A DNA stretch of 64,000 bases from assembly GCA_034437035.1 (NCBI GenBank), contig DAOTUI010000166.1:1-64000 (forward strand). The letters run 5' to 3'. Made by a program: the position numbers and the translations under genes. The notes under the pieces are model-generated. The model did no database searches and was not told the origin of the DNA. It worked only from the letters and a program-made list of their open reading frames with translations. Shown here piece by piece: positions 8,316 to 16,724 of this stretch (position 1 is its first letter; every line of letters starts with the position of its first letter). This DNA is from CAKZQX01 sp034437035 (GTDB lineage Bacteria; Chloroflexota; Chloroflexia; Chloroflexales; Chloroflexaceae).

Positions 8316-9191
8316 TTATGATGTCCGCTGCACCCGGAAATTCAGCCGTTCCAGAGCATGGGCGAGTCCCTGTTGCAGCGTAGCCCGGGTCGTAATATGG
8401 CTAAAATCAATCCCCAGCGCTACCAGCGTCTGCGCAATCTGGGGACTGATACCCACCAGCAGGCTCTCACAGCCGAGTAACTGCGCCGCCTGGATCGACT
8501 GTATCAAGTAGCCGGCAATATTCGTATCGACTACCGGGACGCCGGTAATATCCATAATCAGCACTTCAGCAGAATCGACGGCAATTGCCTCCAGCGTGCT
8601 CTCCATGATGCGGCCGGCGCGTTCCTCGTCGATAACCCCCACCAGCGGCAGCAGCAACACCTGTTCCCAGACCTGGATCACCGGCACGGAGATCTGCTCC
8701 AGCAGATGCTGCTGCTCACGAATGGTCTGCATCTGCGTGGCGACATTACGTTCGAGTTGTTCAACTTCTTGCCGACGGCGGGCAATCTCGGTGATGTCAG
8801 TCAGCAGGGCACACAATCCGATAATCGCACCATCATCGTTATGTAGCGGATACTTGCGGGTGTAAATCGTACGTACAACGCCATCAGCCCCGGTAATCTC
8901 TTCTTCCTGAAATACCGGCTCACCGGAGGCAAAGAGCGCGTCGTCAGCCTCCCAAAAGATGCGGGCCTGTTCAGGCGGAAAGAAATCCGGATCGCTGCGC
9001 CCAATAATCGCTGCAAGTGGTTTGCCGATGACAGCGGCGAGGGCATCATTGCCGGCAACCCAGCGATGCTGTCGATCCTTCACGGCAAAAGGCTCGGCGA
9101 CGGCATTCAGGCTGCGCTGCAGTAGTTCATAGGACTGGGCAAGATTGAGTAGATCATTGTCGGTGGATGTAGTGTTAGTGTGCGTGCCCAT
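8316..9191 (-). CDS. PAS-STAS regulator of the RsbR type
   Basis: The 291-aa protein carries a PAS domain (about 20-135: VKDRQHRWVAGNDAL, then KYPLHNDDGAIIGLCALLTDITE), a short coiled coil (about 140-165) and a C-terminal STAS domain (about 170-285). The STAS motif DITGVPVVDTNIAGYLIQ contains the threonine positions phosphorylated by RsbT in the stressosome protein RsbR. This makes it a candidate sensor that controls a partner-switching cascade in the cytoplasm; the PAS ligand is unknown. No rsbS or rsbT gene is adjacent. A separate RsbW/STAS/SpoIIE set lies at 33.9-37.7 kb. It is transcribed towards selC from a divergent intergenic region shared with the gene at 9517. Confidence 0.88.
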   Translation of the reverse strand: MGTHTNTTSTDNDLLNLAQSYELLQRSLNAVAEPFAVKDRQHRWVAGNDALAAVIGKPLAAIIGRSDPDFFPPEQARIFWEADDALFASGEPVFQEEEITGADGVVRTIYTRKYPLHNDDGAIIGLCALLTDITEIARRRQEVEQLERNVATQMQTIREQQHLLEQISVPVIQVWEQVLLLPLVGVIDEERAGRIMESTLEAIAVDSAEVLIMDITGVPVVDTNIAGYLIQSIQAAQLLGCESLLVGISPQIAQTLVALGIDFSHITTRATLQQGLAHALERLNFRVQRTS

Positions 9192-9347
9192 ACAAATGCG
9201 CTCCTTTGGTGGATCCAGAAAGAAGATACAAATTTACCGGGTAAAGTTTCTCGCGCGGCAAGACAACAGTATAACTCCCGCCTATTATACCCCACTCATC
9301 GCCCCTGCGGCACCGCGTACCTGCTGTCCACTTGGTGAACAGACTGC

Positions 9348-9376
9348 TTGCAACTGTCGAACTTTTGTGCTATACT
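9348..9376 (+). promoter_or_regulatory. sigma-70-type promoter in the 9192-9516 intergenic region
   Basis: TTGCAA (9348-9353) and TATACT (9371-9376) are spaced by 17 bases, about 140 bases before the start at 9517. The rest of this 325-base divergent region shows A/T-rich stretches, including a minus-strand TATAAT at 9284-9289 with only a weak -35, but no gene. Confidence 0.6.
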
Positions 9377-9516
9377 ATTACCATACCTTCCTGTTACACA
9401 CAGGCCGGGCGACAGAGTTAACTTACAACAGGGACGAATAGAAAACCGTTAGTCGGAGCAGCCCATGTGCCCTGCGCATGAGCTCAACCCGCGTCACAAG
9501 AACAGGAGTTTACCCG

Positions 9517-10212
9517 ATGGCACCCGCAAAAAATATCGAACGGAGTGTTACCCGCACCTATCGCACTGCTATCCGTCTGGGTGAGGATTTCATCACGCTG
9601 GAAGAGACGATTACGCTGCCGATTGATGCCGGCGATGAAGAGGTGCAGCAGGCCGTAGATCTGGGCTGGCGGATCTACCGCACCCAGCGCGAGGCGCTGG
9701 AAGGCCAGGTTGCCGGCATCCGCGAAGCACAGGGTCTGCCGGCTTCCATCACCATCCGCGATCCGGAGGCACCCGCAAGCGACAAGCAGCGCAATTATAT
9801 CGCCGCACTGCAGGAAGACCTGACCTGGACCAACGAGCAACTTAACGCCTTTGCACAAGAGCATGGTGTCGAGTTTGTAACGTTAACCAAGGGCCAGGCC
9901 TCGGGCTTTATCGACAGCCTGAAGAAACTGGCTGAGGAACGCACCGCCTACACCGCCAACGGTACCCGCGCACCCGCGCAGGGTGAAGAGGCCCGGTCAG
10001 CCGGCGGCACGCACCCGCTCACCGAGCGGCAGCACCAGGCGTTGCTCAAGATGTCTCAGGACCGAGATATCGATCTGGATGCCGAAACGCAGCAGCGCTT
10101 TGGCGCACCTGCGACGGAACTGACCAGTGAGCAAGCCAGCACACTGATTACCGAGTGGCAGCGTAGCGGGCGGGCGGGCAATCGGCGCACCGTGAGCGAC
10201 ACGGCGTTGTAA
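9517..10212 (+). CDS. unrecognised protein with two copies of a helical DKQ...QAS domain
   Basis: The 231-aa product starts at an ATG preceded by AACAGGAG. The N-terminal part (about 1-80) is strand-rich and contains VTRTYRTAIRLGEDFITLEE. Two related helical units follow, at about 88-142 and 166-216. Each starts with a Lys/Arg-Gln turn (SDKQRNYIAAL; TERQHQALLKM), passes a short G/A segment and ends with LTxxQAS plus I and a helix. Similar units occur at the ends of some phage and bacterial DNA-binding or recombination proteins, but I cannot name a function. There is no signal peptide or membrane helix. A monocistronic layout is indicated by its own promoter and a strong terminator. Confidence 0.75.
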   Translation: MAPAKNIERSVTRTYRTAIRLGEDFITLEETITLPIDAGDEEVQQAVDLGWRIYRTQREALEGQVAGIREAQGLPASITIRDPEAPASDKQRNYIAALQEDLTWTNEQLNAFAQEHGVEFVTLTKGQASGFIDSLKKLAEERTAYTANGTRAPAQGEEARSAGGTHPLTERQHQALLKMSQDRDIDLDAETQQRFGAPATELTSEQASTLITEWQRSGRAGNRRTVSDTAL

Positions 10213-10243
10213 CCCGTCGTTTTTGCACAATCTGCTGATCAGC

Positions 10244-10277
10244 AGACCGGGCCGGTTTTCAAAAACCGGCCCGGTCT
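10244..10277 (+). terminator. strong hairpin terminator
   Basis: AGACCGGGCCGGTTTT (10244-10259) pairs perfectly with AAAACCGGCCCGGTCT (10262-10277), 16 bp with a minimal loop, 31 bases after the stop at 10212. The T-run after the stem is weak (ATTTC), but the hairpin also contains A/T tracts and could work in both directions for the convergent gene ending at 10388. Confidence 0.7.
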
Positions 10278-10387
10278 ATTTCGAGGGTAAATTTCTCCGT
10301 AGAGAAGAGTTTTTGCGTGTCCGCGAGGCATCCTGCTATCGACAGCGCCCCCGGTAGGAATGTACCGCAGCGCATCCGCAGTGCAGC

Positions 10388-12223
10388 TCAGGCCTGTCCT
10401 CCCAGGGCGCGGTCAAGGTTGAACGCCGCGCTGATCAGTGACAGGTGGGTAAACGCCTGGGGAAAGTTGCCCAGCGCCTCACCGCTGTAGCCGGTCTCCT
10501 CGGCATAGAGTCCCAGATGGTTGGCATAGCCCAGCATCCGCTCAAAGATCAGCCGCGCCTGATCGAGCCGGGCACGATCAACCCGGCCTGCCCGCGTCAG
10601 CGCCTCAACCAGCCAGAAAGTACACATGTTGAAGGTGCCTTCATTGCCGGTCAACCCATCCGCCGATTTTTCCAGATCGTAGCGGTAGACCAGGCTATTG
10701 GAAACCAGACCGCCATCACGCGGCGAGCGATTGGTCGCGTCCAATGTTTTAAGCATCCGCGGATCGGTAGGTGAGACAAAAAAGACCAGCGGCATAATCA
10801 GGTTCGAGGCGTCCAGCGTGTCGCTCCCATAGTGCTGCACAAATGCCTGGAGTTCGTTATTCCAGCCCTTCTCCATAATTTCTTCGTAGATAGCATCACG
10901 GTTCTTGCGCCAGTAGTCGTGTGGCGCGGGAAACGAGCGCTTATCCGCCAGCCGCAGAGCGCGGTCCAGCGCCACCCAGCACATCAGCTTGGAGTAGACA
11001 AAATGCTGCTGCCCGCTACGCACTTCCCAGATACCTTCATCGGTGCGCTGCCAGTTCTCGCAGACCCAGTTGACTAGTCGTCGCAGATGGATCCAGAGTT
11101 CATACGAGATAGGACTGCCATACTTGTTGTAGAGATAGACCGAGTCCATCAACTCGCCATAGATATCCAACTGCAACTGGCGGTAAGCTTCATTGCCGAT
11201 CCGCACCGGGCGCGAACCCTGGTAACCTTCCAGATGTTCCAGCGTCTCCTCAGTCAGGACGTGTGTGCCGTCAATGCCATACATAATTTGCAGCGAACCG
11301 TCAGGGTTGGGCTCGTGCGCGCGGGCTTCCAGCCAGTTCATAAACTGACCGGCCTCTTCGGTAAAGCCGATGCGCAGCAGACCGTACAGCGTAAACGCGG
11401 CATCACGTATCCAGGTGTAGCGGTAATCCCAGTTACGCTCACCGCCGATGGCTTCCGGCAGGCCGCAGGTCGGCGCGGCAACAATTGCTCCAGTCGGGGC
11501 AAAGGTCAGCAACTTGAGCAGCAGCGCCGAGCGGTGAACCATCTCGCGCCAGCGCCCGGTATAGGTACACTGCCCGATCCAGCGCCGCCAGTAGGTGACG
11601 GTCTCCTCAAAGGAGTCCCAGGCCTCTTGCTCGGAGAGGGTGGGACCACAACCCGCGCCCGGCTCGATCTCGTGCAGGACAAAGGTCGCCGTCTGGCCCT
11701 CGTGCAGCGTAATCGCGGTGTGCGCGCTGGTACCATCCTGCTCCATCGGCACATCCGTTGCCAGCCCCAGACTCAGATGCTGTGAGCGAAAGATCGCGCC
11801 ATTCCCGGTAATCTCAACGGTATGCGGGTCGCGCGCATAATTAAAGGCGGGACAGCACACGACGCGAAAGGACATCGTGCCACGCACCACATTGATCCGG
11901 CGGATCAACTGGTGATGTCCATGACCGGAACGCGGCATGCCAACCGGCATAAAGTCGATCAACTCGCCTACGCCATCCGGTGAGAGGAAGCGGGTCACAA
12001 GCACGTTGGTTTCCGGCCAGTAGAGCTGTTTATAGTTGACGCCGTCATTCTCCGGCGCAATCTGGAAACATCCGCCCTTCTTGTTGTCGAGAATTGCGGC
12101 GAAAATGCTGGGCGAGTCAAAGTGCGGAAAGCAAAACCAGTCAATCGAGCCATTTATGCCCACCAGCGCCACCGTATGCATATCACCAATGACGCCATAG
12201 TTTTCAATCGGTTGGTATGCCAT
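10388..12223 (-). CDS. glycoside hydrolase family 15 protein (glucoamylase/trehalase-like)
   Basis: This 611-aa protein matches GH15 over its full length. The N-terminal beta-domain begins YQPIENYGVIGDMHTVALVG with NGSIDWFCFPHFDSPSIFA. The (alpha/alpha)6 barrel has NWDYRYTWIRDAAFTLYGLLRIGF, a hallmark, and the downstream barrel helices up to GNFPQAFTHLSLISAA. Family members release glucose from starch-like glucans or split trehalose; no signal peptide is visible, so it is probably cytoplasmic and works on storage glycan or trehalose. The start was set at the ATG after AGGAAGGGC; an upstream extension would be low in family similarity and overlaps the inverted repeat at 12254-12315. It is the last gene of a minus-strand run starting at 14227, though a hairpin intervenes. 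Confidence 0.88.
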   Translation of the reverse strand: MAYQPIENYGVIGDMHTVALVGINGSIDWFCFPHFDSPSIFAAILDNKKGGCFQIAPENDGVNYKQLYWPETNVLVTRFLSPDGVGELIDFMPVGMPRSGHGHHQLIRRINVVRGTMSFRVVCCPAFNYARDPHTVEITGNGAIFRSQHLSLGLATDVPMEQDGTSAHTAITLHEGQTATFVLHEIEPGAGCGPTLSEQEAWDSFEETVTYWRRWIGQCTYTGRWREMVHRSALLLKLLTFAPTGAIVAAPTCGLPEAIGGERNWDYRYTWIRDAAFTLYGLLRIGFTEEAGQFMNWLEARAHEPNPDGSLQIMYGIDGTHVLTEETLEHLEGYQGSRPVRIGNEAYRQLQLDIYGELMDSVYLYNKYGSPISYELWIHLRRLVNWVCENWQRTDEGIWEVRSGQQHFVYSKLMCWVALDRALRLADKRSFPAPHDYWRKNRDAIYEEIMEKGWNNELQAFVQHYGSDTLDASNLIMPLVFFVSPTDPRMLKTLDATNRSPRDGGLVSNSLVYRYDLEKSADGLTGNEGTFNMCTFWLVEALTRAGRVDRARLDQARLIFERMLGYANHLGLYAEETGYSGEALGNFPQAFTHLSLISAAFNLDRALGGQA

Positions 12224-12253
12224 CGTAGCCCTTCCTGAAAGAACAAAGAACAG

Positions 12254-12315
12254 AAAACAGAGAACAAAGGGCACTGTGGTAGGATTGCTTTGCTTTGTCC
12301 TTTGTTCTCTGTTTT
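12254..12315 (-). repeat. inverted repeat between DM13 and GH15 genes
   Basis: AAAACAGAGAACAAAGG (12254-12270) and CCTTTGTTCTCTGTTTT (12299-12315) are perfect 17-bp complements with a 28-base loop. The right arm ends in TTTT on the plus strand and, read on the minus strand, the second arm also ends in TTTT. It lies between the DM13 stop and the GH15 start and could terminate or attenuate transcription. Confidence 0.6.
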
Positions 12316-12334
12316 ATCGTACCATAACCCGTTG

Positions 12335-12988
12335 CTAGGTGGCCGGGTTGAGCGTGGCTGAGGCAAAGAGCGCACTGAAGGCTCGGCAGTAGATGATCAC
12401 ACTCTGGTACTGCGAAAGATCGATATCGGCGGCAATCTCGTAGTTCTGGTTGCCCACGTTACCCTTGAGCACTCCCAGGTCGATAAACTCGCCCTTGTCC
12501 GCGCTGCCGGTTGGGTTCGGATTGGTCACCAGCATCACCCGCAGATCCGGCCCGTTGGTCGCCTCAAACTCCTCAAAGCGCAGCAGGTGGCTGCCATCCG
12601 GCAGTTGGTAGAGGGTCGCCGTTCCGGTCGCTTCATAGTCGCGTTCGCCATTCTGAAACTGGCCCAGGCTCAACGCAACCGGACCACTCGGCGTTGGCGT
12701 GAGCGGCACCTCGGTCGGCGGCACTGCGGTGGGCACTTCGGTCGGCGCGGCTGCTTCTGCCGCCGTAACATCCTGCGCGACCTCCTCCATGGTGGCGGTT
12801 GGTTCCGCTGTTGGCGTTGGCTCCGGCGTGGCGACCTGCGCCGCCGTTTCCGGGCTGGATAGCGCAACCGGGAACTCTTCATCAACTGTGCGATCAACAA
12901 ATATCGGTGAGATCAGCCACCATCCAACCAGACCGACAATAATCAGTCCGACCAGGCCGCCAACAATCAGCAGTGGACGCTTGTTCAT
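12335..12988 (-). CDS. membrane-anchored DM13 domain protein
   Basis: The 217-aa protein has one N-terminal hydrophobic helix (about 6-27, LLIVGGLVGLIIVGLVGWWL) without a clear cleavage site, a Pro/Thr/Glu-rich linker (about 45-110) and a DM13 domain (about 112-217). DM13 features seen are the GTATLYQLPDGSHLLRFE strands, NGPDLRVML and the conserved cysteine in VIIYCRAFSALFASATL. DM13 domains have been proposed to take part in redox or electron transfer and often lie outside the cell. It follows an ECF sigma gene by 36 bases with a good AAAGGAG site, where an anti-sigma factor would be expected. It shows no zinc-binding anti-sigma motif. Confidence 0.85.
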   Translation of the reverse strand: MNKRPLLIVGGLVGLIIVGLVGWWLISPIFVDRTVDEEFPVALSSPETAAQVATPEPTPTAEPTATMEEVAQDVTAAEAAAPTEVPTAVPPTEVPLTPTPSGPVALSLGQFQNGERDYEATGTATLYQLPDGSHLLRFEEFEATNGPDLRVMLVTNPNPTGSADKGEFIDLGVLKGNVGNQNYEIAADIDLSQYQSVIIYCRAFSALFASATLNPAT

Positions 12989-13024
12989 CTATAGCTCCTT
13001 TTGTATGCAAAGTGCGTATGCGAG

Positions 13025-13720
13025 TTATGCCTCGGCGAGAAATGCCTCGACGGTGCGACGGACGCGGGTGCGGGCGCGATGCAGCAACACCCGCTGATTG
13101 CTCTCGCTAATGCCCAGGCTGGTACATACCTCTGCCGACGACCAGCCTTCGATATCGCGTAAGGTGATGACGGTGCGCTGGCTGGGTTGCAGGGCGGCGA
13201 TGGCCTCCTGAATACAGGTATAGGTCTCCTTTGACAGGAAATGCTCCTCAGGGCGGCCGGCATATCCCTGTGTCGGCGCGGTCCAGGAATGCCGGTGGGC
13301 TACGGCATCCGCTGGATAACGTTCAAGTTCCGCCATGGCCTCGACCGGGTCAATATCCTGATGCCAGAGATCGGAGAAGGTAATCGAGCGCCCCTCACGT
13401 GCGCCACGGGTTCTGGCCCGGTTCACCAGAATGCGGAAGATCCAGGTTTTGAGCGAGGAACGCCCCTCAAACCGCTCTAACCCCCGCAACACGCCTACCC
13501 AGGTCTCCTGCACAACTTCCTCGGCAACCGCCTGACTGGACACGTAAAGTTGCGCCAGGCGGATCATTGTCGCATGGTACTGGTCATGTAGTGCGGTAAA
13601 GGCGATCTCATCACCGGCCCGCAACGCCGCTACCATTTGCTGGTCTGCCGACGATACCACCGGCTGCATTGATTGTGTATGGGTAGATTGCGGCTGAACA
13701 CTATTTATAACCATCTCCAT
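13025..13720 (-). CDS. ECF-type RNA polymerase sigma factor
   Basis: The 231-aa protein contains sigma region 2 (about 28-95: FTALHDQYHATMIRLAQ, VVQETWVGVLRGLERFEG, SSLKTWIFRILVNRARTRG) and region 4 (about 170-225: LQPSQRTVITLRDIEGWSSAEV, ISESNQRVLLHRARTRVR). The linker between them is longer than usual, about 75 residues. It directs polymerase to its own promoter set. The exact start is uncertain: the first 20 residues are poorly conserved in type and a downstream Met (position 19) is possible. The gene order degenerate receiver, sigma factor, DM13 protein suggests one operon. Confidence 0.88.
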   Translation of the reverse strand: MEMVINSVQPQSTHTQSMQPVVSSADQQMVAALRAGDEIAFTALHDQYHATMIRLAQLYVSSQAVAEEVVQETWVGVLRGLERFEGRSSLKTWIFRILVNRARTRGAREGRSITFSDLWHQDIDPVEAMAELERYPADAVAHRHSWTAPTQGYAGRPEEHFLSKETYTCIQEAIAALQPSQRTVITLRDIEGWSSAEVCTSLGISESNQRVLLHRARTRVRRTVEAFLAEA

Positions 13721-13855
13721 GGTTGGTATATCTTTCTATCGCAAAAACAGTTGTCCGATCCGGCAGGTTGAGACTACCCGGCATCATTTCGAGACCGACT
13801 GTTTTTCCGACAACACAAACGTAAGATCAGGGAACAATTATCTCACTATGACTGG

Positions 13856-14227
13856 TTATCCCTCCCGGTGGGCCAGGAGGTCGTTGATGGTATCGAACAA
13901 TCGGGAGGCCAGCACACCTTTCAAGAGCGTCACATCCGCACAGGCCAGTTGCTCGCGCGGCAGATCCTGTTCGCTGTCCACCAGCGCAATACAACTTGTC
14001 TGCGGCCAGTGGCGCTTGATCCGCTGCAGGAGTGCTATGGTGTCAGGCTCCTGCGGGTCAATATCGAGTAACACCAGCGCTGGACGATGGTGCGCAGCGG
14101 TAAAAGCGTTCCATACATCGGCCTGCCGGATCAGCGCAATTTCGGGTACGGCCTGGAGTAAGGTCTGTAGTCCATCACGCAGATGGCCCGGTTTCGCAAT
14201 AATCAAGGCCGATACTCGCTGACTCAT
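13856..14227 (-). CDS. degenerate response-regulator receiver-like protein
   Basis: The 123-aa product folds like a single receiver domain: LIIAKPGHLRDGLQTLL, then VLLDIDPQEPDTIALLQRIK, then CIALVDSEQ and VTLLKGV. A putative phospho-acceptor Asp is present in LLDID, and LLKG has a Lys near the expected site. The N-terminal acidic pair that binds magnesium is missing (LIIAKPG where DD is usual), so phosphorylation is doubtful and it may work as a pseudo-receiver. No output domain is attached. The start was set at the ATG of MSQRVS; four more residues are possible. It precedes the ECF sigma gene by 135 bases on the same strand. Confidence 0.65.
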   Translation of the reverse strand: MSQRVSALIIAKPGHLRDGLQTLLQAVPEIALIRQADVWNAFTAAHHRPALVLLDIDPQEPDTIALLQRIKRHWPQTSCIALVDSEQDLPREQLACADVTLLKGVLASRLFDTINDLLAHREG

Positions 14228-14416
14228 AACACATAACACCCGTTTTTTCTCTTGAAGACCATATTGTTGTTGGCTTCATCATAGCGGCCAGCGGCGTTTG
14301 CCACATCAAGAAAAAACGTCATCGTGCCTGGTGATTTTTAACCATTTGTAGAACAATGTCACCTGAGCCTTTTTCACCAGAGGAATAAGTAGAATTACCT
14401 ACGCGGCGGGGAAGGA

Positions 14417-14447
14417 TTGTACCGGGCGCATGCACAGGGTGTACAAT
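14417..14447 (+). promoter_or_regulatory. possible promoter before the DUF3267 gene
   Basis: TTGTAC (14417-14422) and TACAAT (14442-14447) are spaced by 19 bases, slightly long, and end 19 bases before the start codon at 14467, leaving a very short leader. Weak evidence. Confidence 0.3.
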
Positions 14448-14466
14448 ACAGCTTCAGGAGGTATCC

Positions 14467-15096
14467 ATGGAAGAAGAAGTTATCACCACCCCGGTCATGC
14501 CGGACCCACCGCCGGGCTATCGCGCAAGCTACCCGTTTCACTACCCGATGCAGTGGCTCTCTCTGGTATCACTGGGGATGTTTCTGGTCGCCTGTCCGCT
14601 GCTCTTCTGGCTGACCGCCGCCTATCACGCGGCGCGGCAGCGGACACCGATCCTGTCGCTGGAGGTTGATAACATGTTCACCCTGGTTGCCGGGGTGCTG
14701 TTGCTGCCGGCGGTCACTATTCTGGTGATCATCGTTCATGAGTTACTGCATGGACTGGCACTGCGGGGGCTGGGCTATCGCGTCTCGTACGGCATCGCGC
14801 CGCATCTGGGAGCCGCATATGCCGCCGCATTTGGACAGTTTTTGCCGCGCCGGCACATGCTCCTGGTTGCCCTGACGCCGCTGGTCGGGCTGACCCTGCT
14901 GTTAGTGCCATTGCTGGCTGTGCCGAATCGTTTTGTCGTCGGCGGGGCGCTCCTGGCGCTGCTGATCAACAGCTCCGGCGCGGTTGGCGATCTCTACGCG
15001 GTCTGGCGGACACTGCGCATGCCCCGGGGTACGCTTTTTTATGATATTGACCCGCTACATATGCTGGTATTTGAACCAGCCGAGAGGAGCCCGTGA
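14467..15096 (+). CDS. DUF3267-type membrane zincin-like protein
   Basis: The 209-aa protein has several hydrophobic segments (about 34-56, 75-97, 130-150, 155-170). It also carries the zinc-protease signature HELLH within VHELLHGLALRG at about 97-108, next to the membrane. This is the layout of DUF3267 / M50-like putative metallopeptidases. A third metal ligand may be in the C-terminal part (NSSGAVGDLYAV). The substrate is unknown. A CAGGAGGTATCC ribosome site precedes the ATG. Its stop overlaps the start of the next gene by one base (TGATG). Confidence 0.85.
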   Translation: MEEEVITTPVMPDPPPGYRASYPFHYPMQWLSLVSLGMFLVACPLLFWLTAAYHAARQRTPILSLEVDNMFTLVAGVLLLPAVTILVIIVHELLHGLALRGLGYRVSYGIAPHLGAAYAAAFGQFLPRRHMLLVALTPLVGLTLLLVPLLAVPNRFVVGGALLALLINSSGAVGDLYAVWRTLRMPRGTLFYDIDPLHMLVFEPAERSP

Positions 15097-16646
15097 TGAA
15101 CCGCTGGTTTAACGTCGCCGGTCCCTGCCGGCCGGACATTCACTATATGTTGTCGGCCACGGCACGCTTACCCAACGTTACGCGCCTGATTGCCCAGCAG
15201 AGCTACTTTGTGCTGCACGCCCCGCGTCAGACCGGCAAAACGACGGCAATGCTGACCCTGGCGCAGGAACTGACCGCCGGCGGGCAGTATGTGGCCGCCA
15301 TGCTCTCGCTTGAAGTGGGCGCACCCTTCAGCGACGACCCGGATGCGGCAGAACTGGCAATTTTGGGCGCATGGCGCAGTGCGCTCTACAGTCGCCTGCC
15401 CCCGGACCTCCAGCCACAACCCTGGCCGGATGCGTCGCCCGGTACCCGCATCCGCGAGGCGTTGCGCGCCTGGACCCAGCAGGCCTCCCGCCCACTGGTG
15501 CTATTTTTGGACGAAATTGACGCGCTGGAAGATGCCGCGCTGATCTCGGTGCTGCGCCAGTTGCGCGATGGCTACAACGACCGGCCGGCCACCTTCCCGC
15601 ATGCGCTGGCGCTGATCGGGCTGCGCGATGTTCGTGATTATAAGATCGCCTCCGGTGGCAGTGATCGCCTCCGCTCGGCCAGTCCTTTCAACATCAAAAC
15701 CCGTTCGCTGACCCTGCGCAACTTCATCGCCCCGGAAGTGGCTGACCTCTATGCGCAGCACACCACCGACACCGGCCAGGTCTTTACGCCCGCCGCCCTG
15801 GAGCGCGCCTTCGATCTGACCCAGGGCCAGCCCTGGCTGGTCAACGCCCTGGCAAAAGTCACGGTCGAAGATCTGGCGGATGATCCCGAACTGCCCATCA
15901 CACCCGCAATTATTGATGCAGCGAAAGAGGTGCTCATCCAGCGCCAGGATACCCACCTGGACAGCCTGGCCGAGCGCCTGCGTGAGGAGCGCGTCCGCCA
16001 CATCATCGCGCCGATGCTGGCCGGGCAGCAACTCGACGATGTGCCGGCCGAGGATATTCAGTTTGTGCTGGACCTGGGCCTCTGCCGGATGGACCCGCGC
16101 GGTGGCCTGGTGATTGCCAATCCGATCTACCGTGAGGTGTTGCCCCGCGTGCTGACCATCACGCCTTCCGCTTCGCTGCCCCGCATCACCGCCACCTGGC
16201 TCACCCCAACCGGCGAACTGGACCCACCGAAGCTCCTGGAGGCCTTCCTGACCTTCTGGCGGCAGTATGGCGAGCCGCTCCTGCGCAGCGCGCCCTACGC
16301 CGAGATTGCCCCACACCTGGTCTTGATGGCCTTCCTACATCGGGTGGTCAACAACGGCGGCACGCTGGAGCGCGAGTATGCCATCGGCACTGACCGCATG
16401 GACCTCTGTTTGCGCTATGGGAACGTCACCCTGGGAATTGAGTTGAAGGTCTGGCGGGACGGGCGGGGTGATCCGTTGGCGGCCGGACTGGAGCAACTCG
16501 ACAGCTACCTGGCCGGGCTGGGACTGACCAGCGGCTGGCTGGTCATCTTCGACCAGCGCAGCAACCAGCCACCGATTGCCGAGCGGACGTATACCGAGGA
16601 AGCCACGACAGCCAATGGGCGGCAAGTGACGGTGATTCGGGCATAG
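15096..16646 (+). CDS. AAA-type ATPase fused to a PD-(D/E)XK nuclease-like domain
   Basis: The 516-aa protein starts with an ATPase module: Walker A HAPRQTGKTT (41-50) and Walker B LVLFLDEIDAL (about 135-145), followed by a winged-helix-like lid. The C-terminal 110 residues contain EREYAIGTDRMDLCL and LGIELKVW, the D...E-x-K core of PD-(D/E)XK nucleases. This architecture is common in predicted archaeal-type ATPases and in proteins linked to mobile elements or defence; no specific system is recognised. It probably acts on nucleic acid in the cytoplasm. GAGAGGAGC precedes the ATG; a GTG one codon earlier is also possible. It is coupled to the DUF3267 gene. Confidence 0.82.
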   Translation: MNRWFNVAGPCRPDIHYMLSATARLPNVTRLIAQQSYFVLHAPRQTGKTTAMLTLAQELTAGGQYVAAMLSLEVGAPFSDDPDAAELAILGAWRSALYSRLPPDLQPQPWPDASPGTRIREALRAWTQQASRPLVLFLDEIDALEDAALISVLRQLRDGYNDRPATFPHALALIGLRDVRDYKIASGGSDRLRSASPFNIKTRSLTLRNFIAPEVADLYAQHTTDTGQVFTPAALERAFDLTQGQPWLVNALAKVTVEDLADDPELPITPAIIDAAKEVLIQRQDTHLDSLAERLREERVRHIIAPMLAGQQLDDVPAEDIQFVLDLGLCRMDPRGGLVIANPIYREVLPRVLTITPSASLPRITATWLTPTGELDPPKLLEAFLTFWRQYGEPLLRSAPYAEIAPHLVLMAFLHRVVNNGGTLEREYAIGTDRMDLCLRYGNVTLGIELKVWRDGRGDPLAAGLEQLDSYLAGLGLTSGWLVIFDQRSNQPPIAERTYTEEATTANGRQVTVIRA

Positions 16647-16686
16647 GGTGAGCAGGCGGTTGCGCCGGGGCAGTTCAGGATCATGC

Positions 16687-16692
16687 TATAAT
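16687..16692 (+). promoter_or_regulatory. extended -10 element before argD
   Basis: TGCTATAAT, an extended -10 with a perfect TATAAT, lies 32 bases before the start codon at 16725. No good -35 is seen at standard spacing. Confidence 0.35.
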
Positions 16693-16724
16693 CGGCCTAT
16701 TCCGGTGGCGAAGAAGGAGCAGAT

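Noticed and set aside
13856..14227. Functional response regulator
   Set aside because: The N-terminal acidic pair is missing, so I annotate it only as receiver-like.
15501..16316. 271-codon minus-strand frame inside the AAA-nuclease gene
   Set aside because: It lies wholly opposite a gene with clear motifs and shows no recognisable domain; it is a high-GC shadow frame.
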